64,000 nucleotides of DNA from CBDFKB01 sp965248715. GTDB taxonomy: Bacteria > Pseudomonadota > Alphaproteobacteria > Rhizobiales > Rhizobiaceae. Shown here in pieces: positions 8,966 to 16,558 of this stretch. A model generated the notes under the pieces. The model was not told where the DNA came from, did no database searches, and worked only from the letters and a program-made list of their open reading frames with translations. How positions within the stretch are numbered: the stretch's first letter is position 1; each line of letters starts with the position of its first letter. The stretch covers positions 1,426,001 to 1,490,000 of the forward strand of contig CBDFKB010000008.1 in the NCBI GenBank assembly GCA_965248715.1, written 5' to 3'. The position numbers were made by a program, and so were the translations under genes.

Positions 8966-9510
8966 GGTGACCGCTCGCCAGGTTTTGGCCAGGTAAACTT
9001 GCCCTCGTATATGGTCGCCGCATTGCTATTTGCCAGTTTCTGGCGAACGTCCAGCATGTAGTGGGCAATCGATTCCGCGCATGGCTGGTTGCCGTCCATG
9101 AACATTCGCTGATTGACCGCCTTTGATAAGGAAGGCTTATCACCTGCCGCAAGCGGCGCCTCAAACGCGTCGACCATGGCGTAAAACGTCGCCACCATGC
9201 GCTTGGCACGTTTTGGCACCGACGTGTCACCAATGCCCAATTCCCTTAGTGAGCGATCGACATCAGCGGTGTAGCAATCGAAAATGGCTTGGGACAGAGC
9301 CTGTGACTGATCGCTTTGGTGGTGGCGCAATTCATGCAGCAGCAAAAACAGGTGCATTGACAACAATTCGAAGCGCCCCATCACTGTGTCGGCGACACCG
9401 CGCTCGGCAAAAAATACCGGTTGTCGCGCCGCGGCCACAACCGCGCCATAAATGTGGTGCGCTAGATCGGTCACAGCACGTTTGTTGCCAAACACCGAAT
9501 GCAGTAACAT
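8962..9510 (-). CDS. ubiquinol-cytochrome c chaperone (CBP3-like)
   Basis: A 182-residue protein of the ubiquinol-cytochrome C chaperone family, which assists cytochrome b/bc1 complex assembly at the inner membrane. Conserved parts are AHHIYGAVVAAARQPVFFAE, the helix GRFELLSMHLFLLLHELR, and GDTSVPKRAKRMVATFYA. I prefer the ATG at 9510 (MLLHSVFG) because the family normally begins there; the frame stays open to a start at 9549, which would add 13 residues. Coupled to the DUF177 gene by a 4-bp overlap. Confidence 0.85.
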   Translation of the reverse strand: MLLHSVFGNKRAVTDLAHHIYGAVVAAARQPVFFAERGVADTVMGRFELLSMHLFLLLHELRHHQSDQSQALSQAIFDCYTADVDRSLRELGIGDTSVPKRAKRMVATFYAMVDAFEAPLAAGDKPSLSKAVNQRMFMDGNQPCAESIAHYMLDVRQKLANSNAATIYEGKFTWPKPGERSP

Positions 9511-9707
9511 GGCTGGTTGCTCCGATAAAAGATGTGGCCGGCGAACCATTACAGGTAAGATATGCTGGTCGCATTGAAATTTGTCGTTACGTGATATAGA
9601 GGCTTTGCGGCTCTATTTTAACATTTTGCCGCTATCAGCGGCAATCGGCGAACCGGTGGAAATATCGCTGGACTGTTACGGGTAAAAGTTGGGGAAAGGA
9701 ATATCGG

Positions 9708-10175
9708 TTGGGTATTTGGATCACCATGCGTGGAATTTGCTATACGGCGATGTTGGCTTCGACGGTGGCGTTGTCGGCATGCGTGAGCGAGCAGGTGATC
9801 AATAACGGGTTCGTCGATGACGGCACCGCGCTTGATTTCGTACCAGTCGGGTCCAGCCGCGAACAGGTGCTACTCGCACTCGGTTCACCGTCAACAACCA
9901 GCAAAATCGGTGGCGATGTGTATTATTACATCTCGCAAAAGCGGGTTAAGAAATACGCCTTCCAGAATCCCAAACTGATCGACCAACGAGTGTTGGCGGT
10001 CTATTTCGATCAGGAAGATTCTGTCGAACGGGTGGCCAATTACGGCTTGTTGGACGGCAAGGTATTCGACTTTATCACCCGCACCACGCCGTCCGGCGGC
10101 AAAGATTTGTCGTTCCTCAGGCAAATCTTCAGTTCATCGGGCCCATCGGCGGGACCAGGCGTGCCAACCCTGTAA
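9708..10175 (+). CDS. SmpA/OmlA (BamE-like) lipoprotein
   Basis: A 155-residue outer-membrane lipoprotein of the SmpA/OmlA family; BamE members stabilise the BAM beta-barrel insertion complex. The lipobox is LSAC after a short hydrophobic signal. The core has VPVGSSREQVLLALGSPST, the usual G-x-s-r-x-x-V-x-x-x-L-G-x-P motif, then VYYYISQKRVKKYAFQNPK. A strong GGGGAAAGGA Shine-Dalgarno (9691-9700) sits 7 bp before TTG 9708, which therefore looks like the real start; ATG 9726 is the alternative. Divergent from the chaperone operon. Confidence 0.88.
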   Translation: MGIWITMRGICYTAMLASTVALSACVSEQVINNGFVDDGTALDFVPVGSSREQVLLALGSPSTTSKIGGDVYYYISQKRVKKYAFQNPKLIDQRVLAVYFDQEDSVERVANYGLLDGKVFDFITRTTPSGGKDLSFLRQIFSSSGPSAGPGVPTL

Positions 10176-10305
10176 TCGGGTCCGAAGCACCAATACCGGT
10201 TTCGGCCAATTTTTCCTTGTTCTAGAGTAAATTCCGGCCATACGGGATCACCTGATCACGAGCTATTCGATTGCCGGCGCGTGGGCGCTCCTATATTGCT
10301 GCAGA

Positions 10306-11583
10306 GTGGTCGGATGCCCGCCAACAGGCCCTGTACCAAAACCCATCCTTGCAGCGGAGCGCATTGCTATTTCCCGGACCCGATTTCTTGACCGCGCCAG
10401 CGCTCCGCACATCGCCACCTTGGTGCTCGCAACCGCAACCGGTACCCTGGCGATGAACGTGTTTTTGCCGTCGATGCCGGGCATGGCGCGTTATTTCGAA
10501 ACCGACTACGCTAACGTGCAGTTGGCAGTTTCGATCTATCTGGCCGGCAATGCGCTGCTGCAACCGGTGTTGGGGCCACTTGCCGATTATTACGGGCGCA
10601 GGCCCGTGTTATTGGCGAGCCTTGCCACCGCAGTGCTCGGCACCATCGTTTGTATCTATTCCACCAGCATTGAGATGCTGTTGTTCGGCCGGGGGTTGCA
10701 GGCGTTTTCTGCCGCCGGCCTGGTGCTCGGCCGGGCGATTGTACGCGATCTTTACGACGGCGACCGCGCCGCCAGCATGCTCGGTTATGTCACCATGGCG
10801 ATGGCTTTGGCGCCGATGGTGGCACCGGCGATTGGCGGTTATCTCGACGAATTGTATGGCTGGCAGGCATCCTTTTTGTTGATCTTGGTGTTTACGATTG
10901 CCGCTATAGTGCTGATCTTTTTCGACCTGGGAGAAACCAACCCCAATCCCGGCCGACCGTTCGCTGAACAAGTCGCCGGTTATCCCCAATTGCTGCGCTC
11001 ACGCCGTTTTTGGGGCTATACCCTTGCCGCAGCGTTCACATCCGGCTGCTTTTTCGCATTTCTCGGCGGCGGGCCTTATGTCGCCGATGTGCACTACCAT
11101 TTGTCGCCATTTCAATACGGCCTGTTATTCGCACTCATGTCGTTTGGCTACATGGTCGGTAATTTTCTCGCCGGTCGCTATTCGCGGCGTTTCGGCATCA
11201 ACAAAATGATGCTGGCCGGCTGTTTCTTGGCAGCAGCCGGCCTGTTGTTATCGCTGCTGCTTGTGATGGTCATCACCCATCACCCGCTGGCATTTTTCGC
11301 GCCAGTGGCGATTGTCGGCATCGGCAATGGCATTGCTCTGCCCAACCTAAATGCGGGCATTGTCAGCGTGCGTCCCGACCTTGCCGGTTCAGCTTCCGGG
11401 CTCGGCGGTTTCCTGCAAATCGGCGGCGGCGCGCTTTTGTCGGTGTTTGCCGGCTATGTACTTGGACCCGAAACCGGACCAACGCCGCTATTGATCTTGA
11501 TGTTCACTTCTTCCATCTGTGCCATCATGATGGCGTTTTACGTGATCCATATTCACAACCGGGTAATTGCTGAGCAAAGTTGA
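10306..11583 (+). CDS. Bcr/CflA-type MFS drug efflux transporter
   Basis: A 425-residue, 12-helix major-facilitator proton antiporter of the Bcr/CflA family. Seen: NVFLPSMPGMARYFE in helix 1, the loop motif GPLADYYGRRPVLL between helices 2 and 3, and GRALQAFSA-like GRGLQAFSAAGLVLGRAIV in helix 4. Members export bicyclomycin, sulfonamides, chloramphenicol or cysteine; the substrate here is open. The GTG at 10306 gives a long 40-residue N-terminus, so a start nearer residue 35 is possible. The fdhD gene begins 6 bp after the stop, suggesting co-transcription. Confidence 0.85.
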   Translation: MVGCPPTGPVPKPILAAERIAISRTRFLDRASAPHIATLVLATATGTLAMNVFLPSMPGMARYFETDYANVQLAVSIYLAGNALLQPVLGPLADYYGRRPVLLASLATAVLGTIVCIYSTSIEMLLFGRGLQAFSAAGLVLGRAIVRDLYDGDRAASMLGYVTMAMALAPMVAPAIGGYLDELYGWQASFLLILVFTIAAIVLIFFDLGETNPNPGRPFAEQVAGYPQLLRSRRFWGYTLAAAFTSGCFFAFLGGGPYVADVHYHLSPFQYGLLFALMSFGYMVGNFLAGRYSRRFGINKMMLAGCFLAAAGLLLSLLLVMVITHHPLAFFAPVAIVGIGNGIALPNLNAGIVSVRPDLAGSASGLGGFLQIGGGALLSVFAGYVLGPETGPTPLLILMFTSSICAIMMAFYVIHIHNRVIAEQS

Positions 11584-11589
11584 TCGCAA

Positions 11590-12468
11590 ATGGACGAACT
11601 GCACATCAAACCCCTGCCCGACGACCCGGCGCTTTCCGCCGAGGTTACCGGCATCGACCATGAAGGAAATTCGGTCACCACCCGGGTGGTAACCGAGCGA
11701 CCGTTGACCTTGTTCCTCAACCGCCAGGAAGTGGTCACGATGATGACCATTGGTGACTATCCCGAACTGTTGGCAATCGGCTATCTGGTTAACCAGAATA
11801 TGCTTGGCGCCGAAGATCGGCTGACCGGGGTCGACTATGATGAAGACCTTGGGGTGGTTGTGGTTAGAACCGATACCGAGACCAATTTTGAAGCCAAGAT
11901 GTCAAAGCGGGTGCGCACTTCTGGCTGCGCACAAGGCACAGTGTTTGCCGACGTAATCGACGCCTTCGACCATATCCGCTTGCCGGTGGAAACTGAACTG
12001 CGCACGTCATGGCTGTATGCGCTGACCCGGACCATCAATACCATGCCTAGCCTTTATCTTAGCGCCGGTGCGATCCATGGCTGCGTGTTGTGCAAACGCG
12101 ACCAGCCGCTGGTGTTCATGGAAGATGTTGGGCGGCACAATGCGGTCGACAAGATTGCCGGTTGGATGTATCGCGAAAACATTAGCGCGGCAGATAAGAT
12201 ATTTTACACCACCGGGCGTTTGACATCGGAAATGGTGATCAAAACAGTGATGATGGGCATTCCGATCTTGATTTCACGCTCAGGATTTACCGCATGGGGC
12301 GTGGACTTGGCCATCAAATCCGGCCTGACTTTGATCGGCCGTGCCCGTGGCAAACGGTTCGTGGCCCTGGCCGGTGCCGAGCGGATCGTGTTCGACGCCA
12401 ACCCGGCACCCGGTGACGAGGCGCGTATGCAAGACCGCGAACCCAAGGGCGCCAAAGGCGATGATTGA
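11590..12468 (+). CDS. fdhD: formate dehydrogenase accessory sulfurtransferase FdhD
   Basis: A 292-residue cytoplasmic protein that delivers sulfur from a cysteine desulfurase to the molybdenum cofactor of formate dehydrogenase. Conserved motifs are TSGCAQGT with the catalytic Cys113, GAIHGCVLCKRDQPLVFMEDVGRHNAVDK (positions 157-185) and TGRLTSEMV. Only one Cys is present where enterobacterial proteins have C-x-x-C, as in many Alphaproteobacteria. Its stop overlaps the mobA start. No formate dehydrogenase structural genes are in the window. Confidence 0.93.
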   Translation: MDELHIKPLPDDPALSAEVTGIDHEGNSVTTRVVTERPLTLFLNRQEVVTMMTIGDYPELLAIGYLVNQNMLGAEDRLTGVDYDEDLGVVVVRTDTETNFEAKMSKRVRTSGCAQGTVFADVIDAFDHIRLPVETELRTSWLYALTRTINTMPSLYLSAGAIHGCVLCKRDQPLVFMEDVGRHNAVDKIAGWMYRENISAADKIFYTTGRLTSEMVIKTVMMGIPILISRSGFTAWGVDLAIKSGLTLIGRARGKRFVALAGAERIVFDANPAPGDEARMQDREPKGAKGDD

Positions 12469-13117
12469 AGCCAAACATATTGCCGGCGTAATTCTCGCTG
12501 GCGGAAAATCTTCGCGCATGCGGGTCACCGCAACCGACCTGCAAGCGGTCGACAAATGCCTGCTCGATATCGCTGGCAGCACCATGTTGGCCAGGGTCCA
12601 GTCGCGTCTGTCACGGCAATGCGGCCAAGTGATCCTCAACGCCAATGGCGACCCGGCTAGGTTCGCCGAATTTGGGTTGCCGGTGGTCCCTGACCCGACA
12701 TCCGGCTTCGCTGGACCGCTGGCCGGCATCCTGGCCGGTCTAAACTGGATCGCCGACAATGGCGACCACCACACCCACATCGCCACGGTAGCCGGCGATA
12801 CGCCATTTTTTCCAACCAATTTCGTCGCTGAATTGGCCAACGCCGTCCCCAATGACCACGCGATTGCCATCGCCATGAGCGACGGCCATCGTCAACCGGT
12901 ATTTGGCCTGTGGCCAGCCAATTTGCGTGAACCCTTACAAGAATTTCTCGATTTGGGGGAAACCGGCAAGGTGATGGCATTCGTTGGCCAGCACCCATCG
13001 GTTGACGTGCCCTTCGAATTCAACAAGATCGGCGGCGTGGATCTCGATCCGTTTTTTAACGTCAATACACCGCAAGACCTGGCGCAGGCCCAACAACTCG
13101 CGGGAACCGGTAAATGA
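12461..13117 (+). CDS. mobA: molybdenum cofactor guanylyltransferase
   Basis: A 218-residue nucleotidyltransferase that attaches GMP to molybdopterin to make MGD, used by DMSO-reductase-type enzymes such as formate dehydrogenase. The signature GVILAGGKSSRM is at the N-terminus, with DPTSGFAGPLAGILAGL and the metal-binding VAGDTPFFP following. The ATG at 12461 overlaps fdhD by 8 bp; the frame is open further upstream but that part matches nothing. Its stop overlaps mobB by 4 bp. Confidence 0.93.
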   Translation: MIEAKHIAGVILAGGKSSRMRVTATDLQAVDKCLLDIAGSTMLARVQSRLSRQCGQVILNANGDPARFAEFGLPVVPDPTSGFAGPLAGILAGLNWIADNGDHHTHIATVAGDTPFFPTNFVAELANAVPNDHAIAIAMSDGHRQPVFGLWPANLREPLQEFLDLGETGKVMAFVGQHPSVDVPFEFNKIGGVDLDPFFNVNTPQDLAQAQQLAGTGK

Positions 13118-13638
13118 GTGCGGCCAGCCGACCCTATGTAATTGCAATCTGCGGCTGGAAAAACTCCGGCAAAACCACCTTGGTTACCAAGCTGGTGACC
13201 TGGTTCCGCCAGCGCGGTTTGCGGGTAGCCACCGTCAAACATGCCCATCACGGTTTCGACCTCGACCAGGAGGGCACCGACAGCGCCCGCCACCGCAAGG
13301 CCGGTGCCAATGAAACCGTAATCGTTTCCGCGCGGCGCTGGGCATTGTTGCACGAAGTTAGCGATGAGGCGGAACCCATGCTGGCCGACATGGTGGCAAG
13401 ATTGTCGCCGAGCGATGTGGTGATTGCCGAGGGGTTCAAGCGGGCGTCGGTCGACAAGATCGAAATCGTTGCCGACCCAAGCGCCGAATTGTTTTGGCAA
13501 ACCGACGAGCGGGTGATCGCCCTGGCCGTGGCACCACCGATCGCTAATTGCCCGCTGGTGCAATTGTCGCGCGATGATATTGACGGTTTGGCGCGGCTGA
13601 TCGCCAACCATGGCCGATTGGACTTGGGCGATGGCTGA
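13114..13638 (+). CDS. mobB: molybdopterin-guanine dinucleotide biosynthesis protein B
   Basis: A 174-residue GTP-binding protein that assists MobA. The P-loop is CGWKNSGKTTLVTKL near residues 13-27; VATVKHAHHGFDLDQEGTDS carries the switch-like conserved His and Asp residues. The ATGA overlap with mobA and the overlap of its stop with the moeA start show a tight translationally coupled Mo-cofactor operon. Confidence 0.93.
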   Translation: MSAASRPYVIAICGWKNSGKTTLVTKLVTWFRQRGLRVATVKHAHHGFDLDQEGTDSARHRKAGANETVIVSARRWALLHEVSDEAEPMLADMVARLSPSDVVIAEGFKRASVDKIEIVADPSAELFWQTDERVIALAVAPPIANCPLVQLSRDDIDGLARLIANHGRLDLGDG

Positions 13639-14935
13639 GCGACCCGTAGCCGGCCGGCTGGCCAATGATTGTTTCTTTACCGACAAGCAACGCCTAACCC
13701 ATGATCAGGCGCTTGCAATCTTAAAATCAACCGCCCGCACCATTGCCGATACACAAACCGTACAGCTAACCGATGCCGGACGCCGTATTTTGGCCGAACC
13801 AGTGATCGCACCGCGCAATATCCCGGCACACGACAATGCTGCGGTCGACGGCTACGCCTTTCGCCATCGCGATCTTGCCGAACATGGGCCGCGCCTTACG
13901 GTTGCCGGCCGCATCGCTGCCGGTCACGTGCCAGCCAGCGAACTGGCGCCAGGCAACGCGGTGCGGATTTTTACCGGCGCGCCTATGCCCAAAGGTGCCG
14001 ACACGGTGGCGATGCAAGAAGACTGCACCCTTACCGCCGTTGATACCAGCAAGCATTTGGTCTCGGTGCCGACAGTCCTAAAACAAGGCGCCAACCGCCG
14101 CCTGGCTGGCGAGGATGTGGCCGCCGGCCAGGCGATCGGTGAAAAAGGTGCAACCCTGCGCGCCCAGGATGTAGCCGCGATTGCCTCTACCGGGATAGAC
14201 CGGTTATCGGTGTTTGCCCGCCTTGATGTGGCACTGGCCTCCAGTGGCGACGAAGTCATCAGGCCAGGCAATAAGCACTTTCCTGGTGCCAATTACGACG
14301 CCAACCATTTCATGCTGCGCGAACTGATTATGGCCGCCGGCGCCAACCCCCATGACGCAGGTATCCTGCCCGACCGCCCGGTGCCGGTGCGTGAAAAAAT
14401 CTCCGAACTGGCCAAAACCCACCACGCAATTATCGCCACGGGTGGCGCCTCCATGGGCGAAGAAGATCACATGCTCGCCACGCTCGATGCACTCGGCAAG
14501 CGCCATTTATGGCAATTGGCAGTCAAACCCGGCCGGCCGATGATGTTTGGTCAAATCGGTGACACGGTGTTTCTCGGTCTGCCTGGCAATCCGGTTGCCG
14601 CGTTCGTGTGCTTCGTGCTTTATGCCCGACCGTTGCTGATGGGGCTTGGCGGCGCTAATTGGCGGGAACCGGTGCGTTATTACTTGCCGGCACACTTTGA
14701 AATTGCCGCCAAGAAAGCCGATCGGCGCGAGTTTCTGCGCGGCACCCTGGTGCGTGACGAAAAAGGCACCCTTGGGATCGAAAAATTTGCGCGCGATGGT
14801 TCGGGGCTGATTTCCAGTCTGACCACCGCCGACGGCCTGATCGAGATCCCCGAAAACGTTACCAGGATCAACCGGGGCGACGCGGTCGCCTTTATTCCGT
14901 TCACCGAAATGGGTATCGCGGCGGCGCATGGCTGA
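13631..14935 (+). CDS. moeA: molybdopterin molybdenumtransferase
   Basis: A 434-residue enzyme that inserts molybdate into adenylylated molybdopterin. Domain order is usual: an N-terminal HDNAAVDGYAFRHRDL region, GRIAAGHVP, RIFTGAPMPKGADTVAMQED, the MoCF core with ATGGASMGEEDHM, and VFLGLPGNPVAAFVCF before domain IV. The ATG at 13631 overlaps the mobB stop (ATGGCTGA); an earlier in-frame start at 13610 would add seven residues. It closes the fdhD-mobA-mobB-moeA run. Confidence 0.94.
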   Translation: MAERPVAGRLANDCFFTDKQRLTHDQALAILKSTARTIADTQTVQLTDAGRRILAEPVIAPRNIPAHDNAAVDGYAFRHRDLAEHGPRLTVAGRIAAGHVPASELAPGNAVRIFTGAPMPKGADTVAMQEDCTLTAVDTSKHLVSVPTVLKQGANRRLAGEDVAAGQAIGEKGATLRAQDVAAIASTGIDRLSVFARLDVALASSGDEVIRPGNKHFPGANYDANHFMLRELIMAAGANPHDAGILPDRPVPVREKISELAKTHHAIIATGGASMGEEDHMLATLDALGKRHLWQLAVKPGRPMMFGQIGDTVFLGLPGNPVAAFVCFVLYARPLLMGLGGANWREPVRYYLPAHFEIAAKKADRREFLRGTLVRDEKGTLGIEKFARDGSGLISSLTTADGLIEIPENVTRINRGDAVAFIPFTEMGIAAAHG

Positions 14936-15026
14936 GGCCGATTGTTGCCGAGAATTTACTTGCAATTGCGTTTGGTCGGCGTGAAAGCTGATCATAACTA
15001 CCACCCGGCATTACAGGAATTTGGCC

Positions 15027-15587
15027 ATGCCCGCATTGCCCGCTGCCGACCTTCGCGGTTACAATTCTTGGTCGATAGCCCTGCATTGGCTGAGCGCGGT
15101 GGCGATCATATTCCTGTTCTTTCAGGGCGAGGCGGCGAGCGACAACCGCACCGGATACGGCATCGGTTCGATGCCATTTCACATCGGTTTTGGCATGTTG
15201 GTCGGCGTATTGTTGTTGTGGCGGGTCGGCCACCGGATCGCTCGTGGTGCGCCCGCAGATATGGGCAACCGCGCACGGTTGCTCAACTGGTTGGCAAAGA
15301 TAGTGCAATTGGCATTGTTAGCAGCGATTGTGGCGTCGGTAGTTTCTGGTCCGATGCTACTGTGGTCAAACGGCCGGCCGGTCGAGGTGTTCGGCTGGGT
15401 TTCGGTTCCAAGCTTCATGGCGCGCAATCACTTCATCCACGAAATCTTTGAAAAAGCGCACGAAATCGCCTCCCACGCATTTATACCCCTGCTTGCGCTG
15501 CACATCGTTGGCTATCTGAAGCACGCATTTGTCGACAAGAGCCGGCTCGCCAACCGCATGTTCCGCGCTGATCCTGGTGGCTACTGA
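15027..15587 (+). CDS. cytochrome b561-type membrane protein
   Basis: A 186-residue four-helix cytochrome b561 (bacterial, CybB type), probably moving electrons from the quinone pool. The N-terminal helix has SIALHWLSAVAIIFLFF with a haem-ligand His, and later helices contain MPFHIGFGML, NHFIHEIFEKAHEIASH and LLALHIVGYLKH, which supply further axial His ligands. The ATG at 15027 has AGGA at good spacing. Monocistronic, convergent with the dmf-type operon. Confidence 0.85.
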   Translation: MPALPAADLRGYNSWSIALHWLSAVAIIFLFFQGEAASDNRTGYGIGSMPFHIGFGMLVGVLLLWRVGHRIARGAPADMGNRARLLNWLAKIVQLALLAAIVASVVSGPMLLWSNGRPVEVFGWVSVPSFMARNHFIHEIFEKAHEIASHAFIPLLALHIVGYLKHAFVDKSRLANRMFRADPGGY

Positions 15588-15625
15588 CGCAAAAGCGGCG
15601 GGGTGGGCGACAAGACAATTTGGTA

Positions 15626-15642
15626 GCAGCAATCATTGCTGC
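15626..15642. terminator. short palindrome between convergent genes
   Basis: GCAGCAAT-C-ATTGCTGC is a perfect 17-bp palindrome between the cytochrome b561 stop and the end of the long minus-strand operon. As RNA it could form a GCAGCA/TGCTGC stem on either strand. No clear T-run follows, so terminator function is a guess. Confidence 0.25.
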
Positions 15643-15717
15643 ACGGTAATTGTCAACAGACCCTTGACCAAAAAGGTGGCTATCGCATTGCCGTTGCCGG
15701 GTCAGGAAAATTCAACC

Positions 15718-16125
15718 TTAACTGTAGGCCGTCATTAGATCTGCAATCCGCTTTAGAAAAATTGCGTGTTCGCACGCTTCTTCGGACGAAAAAGTTTCGT
15801 CGAGAATATTTACCGGCTCACCTCGAATACCGGACACAATCCCAATCCGATAATCCGCATGCATGCGCATGCAAACGGTAACGTATTTGCCCGCCATTGG
15901 TTGACGGCGGAATTTATCAAGAACCCTCTGCAAATCTTTACTATGCTCGATCGCTGGCCGGCCATTTCTCGCAGGCGTACCCACAGGATTGGCCCTATGT
16001 TCGGCAATTAAGCGGCGGCGGATAACTTCATCAAACAGCAGCGGCAGAACGTATGTTTTGGTGATGTAATCATCAGTACTGGCGTGGCCTTGGTTGGTTT
16101 GCACGCCTGTGGGTTTGTCCATCAT
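15718..16125 (-). CDS. dmfA1: N,N-dimethylformamidase-like small subunit
   Basis: A 135-residue protein resembling the small subunit of bacterial N,N-dimethylformamidase, which with the large subunit hydrolyses DMF to dimethylamine and formate. As I recall the family, the matching stretch is LQRVLDKFRRQPMAGKYV through YRIGIVSG and ETFSSEEACEHAIFLKRI; length agrees (about 132). It is the last gene of the long operon, 39 bp after a shorter relative and separated by that gene from the large subunit. Whether DMF or another N-substituted amide is the true substrate is not shown by sequence. Confidence 0.75.
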   Translation of the reverse strand: MMDKPTGVQTNQGHASTDDYITKTYVLPLLFDEVIRRRLIAEHRANPVGTPARNGRPAIEHSKDLQRVLDKFRRQPMAGKYVTVCMRMHADYRIGIVSGIRGEPVNILDETFSSEEACEHAIFLKRIADLMTAYS

Positions 16126-16164
16126 GGCTCACTCCTTGGTATACGTTAAATCTGCTTTGGCAGG

Positions 16165-16554
16165 TCAAGTGCACCTGCATGGCGCAGACTCACCACGTTC
16201 CTCTTTGATACGCAGCGCCTCGGCTTGTGCCAATTCGGGGCTCAGAAAAACCTTATCCTCAAAAAGGATGACCGGCTTCAGGCGATCGGCGTTGAGCTGA
16301 CCGACGCACCATTGCTTGTTGGCAACGGTGCAAACAACCATATAGGCACCCGCGATCGGGCCATAGCGTCGGTTATTCAGGACGAAAAGGCATTCCGCCA
16401 AATCGTTTATCTTGTCGATGTCGAGTTCCGCCATGATTATCTTTTCGAGATCATTGGGCGGTACCAAGCTGGCACCGAGAACCTCTTTGCCGTCAGGCCG
16501 TTCCATCATGTTGTTTAATCGGGTCATCATTGTGCTCACCTTCGTTCTCGCCAA
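16165..16554 (-). CDS. second DMFase-small-subunit-like protein
   Basis: A 129-residue cytoplasmic protein lying between the large-subunit gene (4-bp gap) and the dmfA1-like gene. By eye its second half aligns with the dmfA1-like product: R-x2-P-x-AG-x-Y-x2-VC in NRRYGPIAGAYMVVC, then a VG, a PV and an F-x-S-x-E-x-A pattern (FLSPELAQAEALRIKEE). I infer a diverged paralogue, possibly an alternative or additional small subunit. The N-terminal half (RLNNMMERPDGKEV) is not shared. The alignment is manual and moderate. Confidence 0.55.
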   Translation of the reverse strand: MARTKVSTMMTRLNNMMERPDGKEVLGASLVPPNDLEKIIMAELDIDKINDLAECLFVLNNRRYGPIAGAYMVVCTVANKQWCVGQLNADRLKPVILFEDKVFLSPELAQAEALRIKEERGESAPCRCT

Positions 16555-16558
16555 TGCC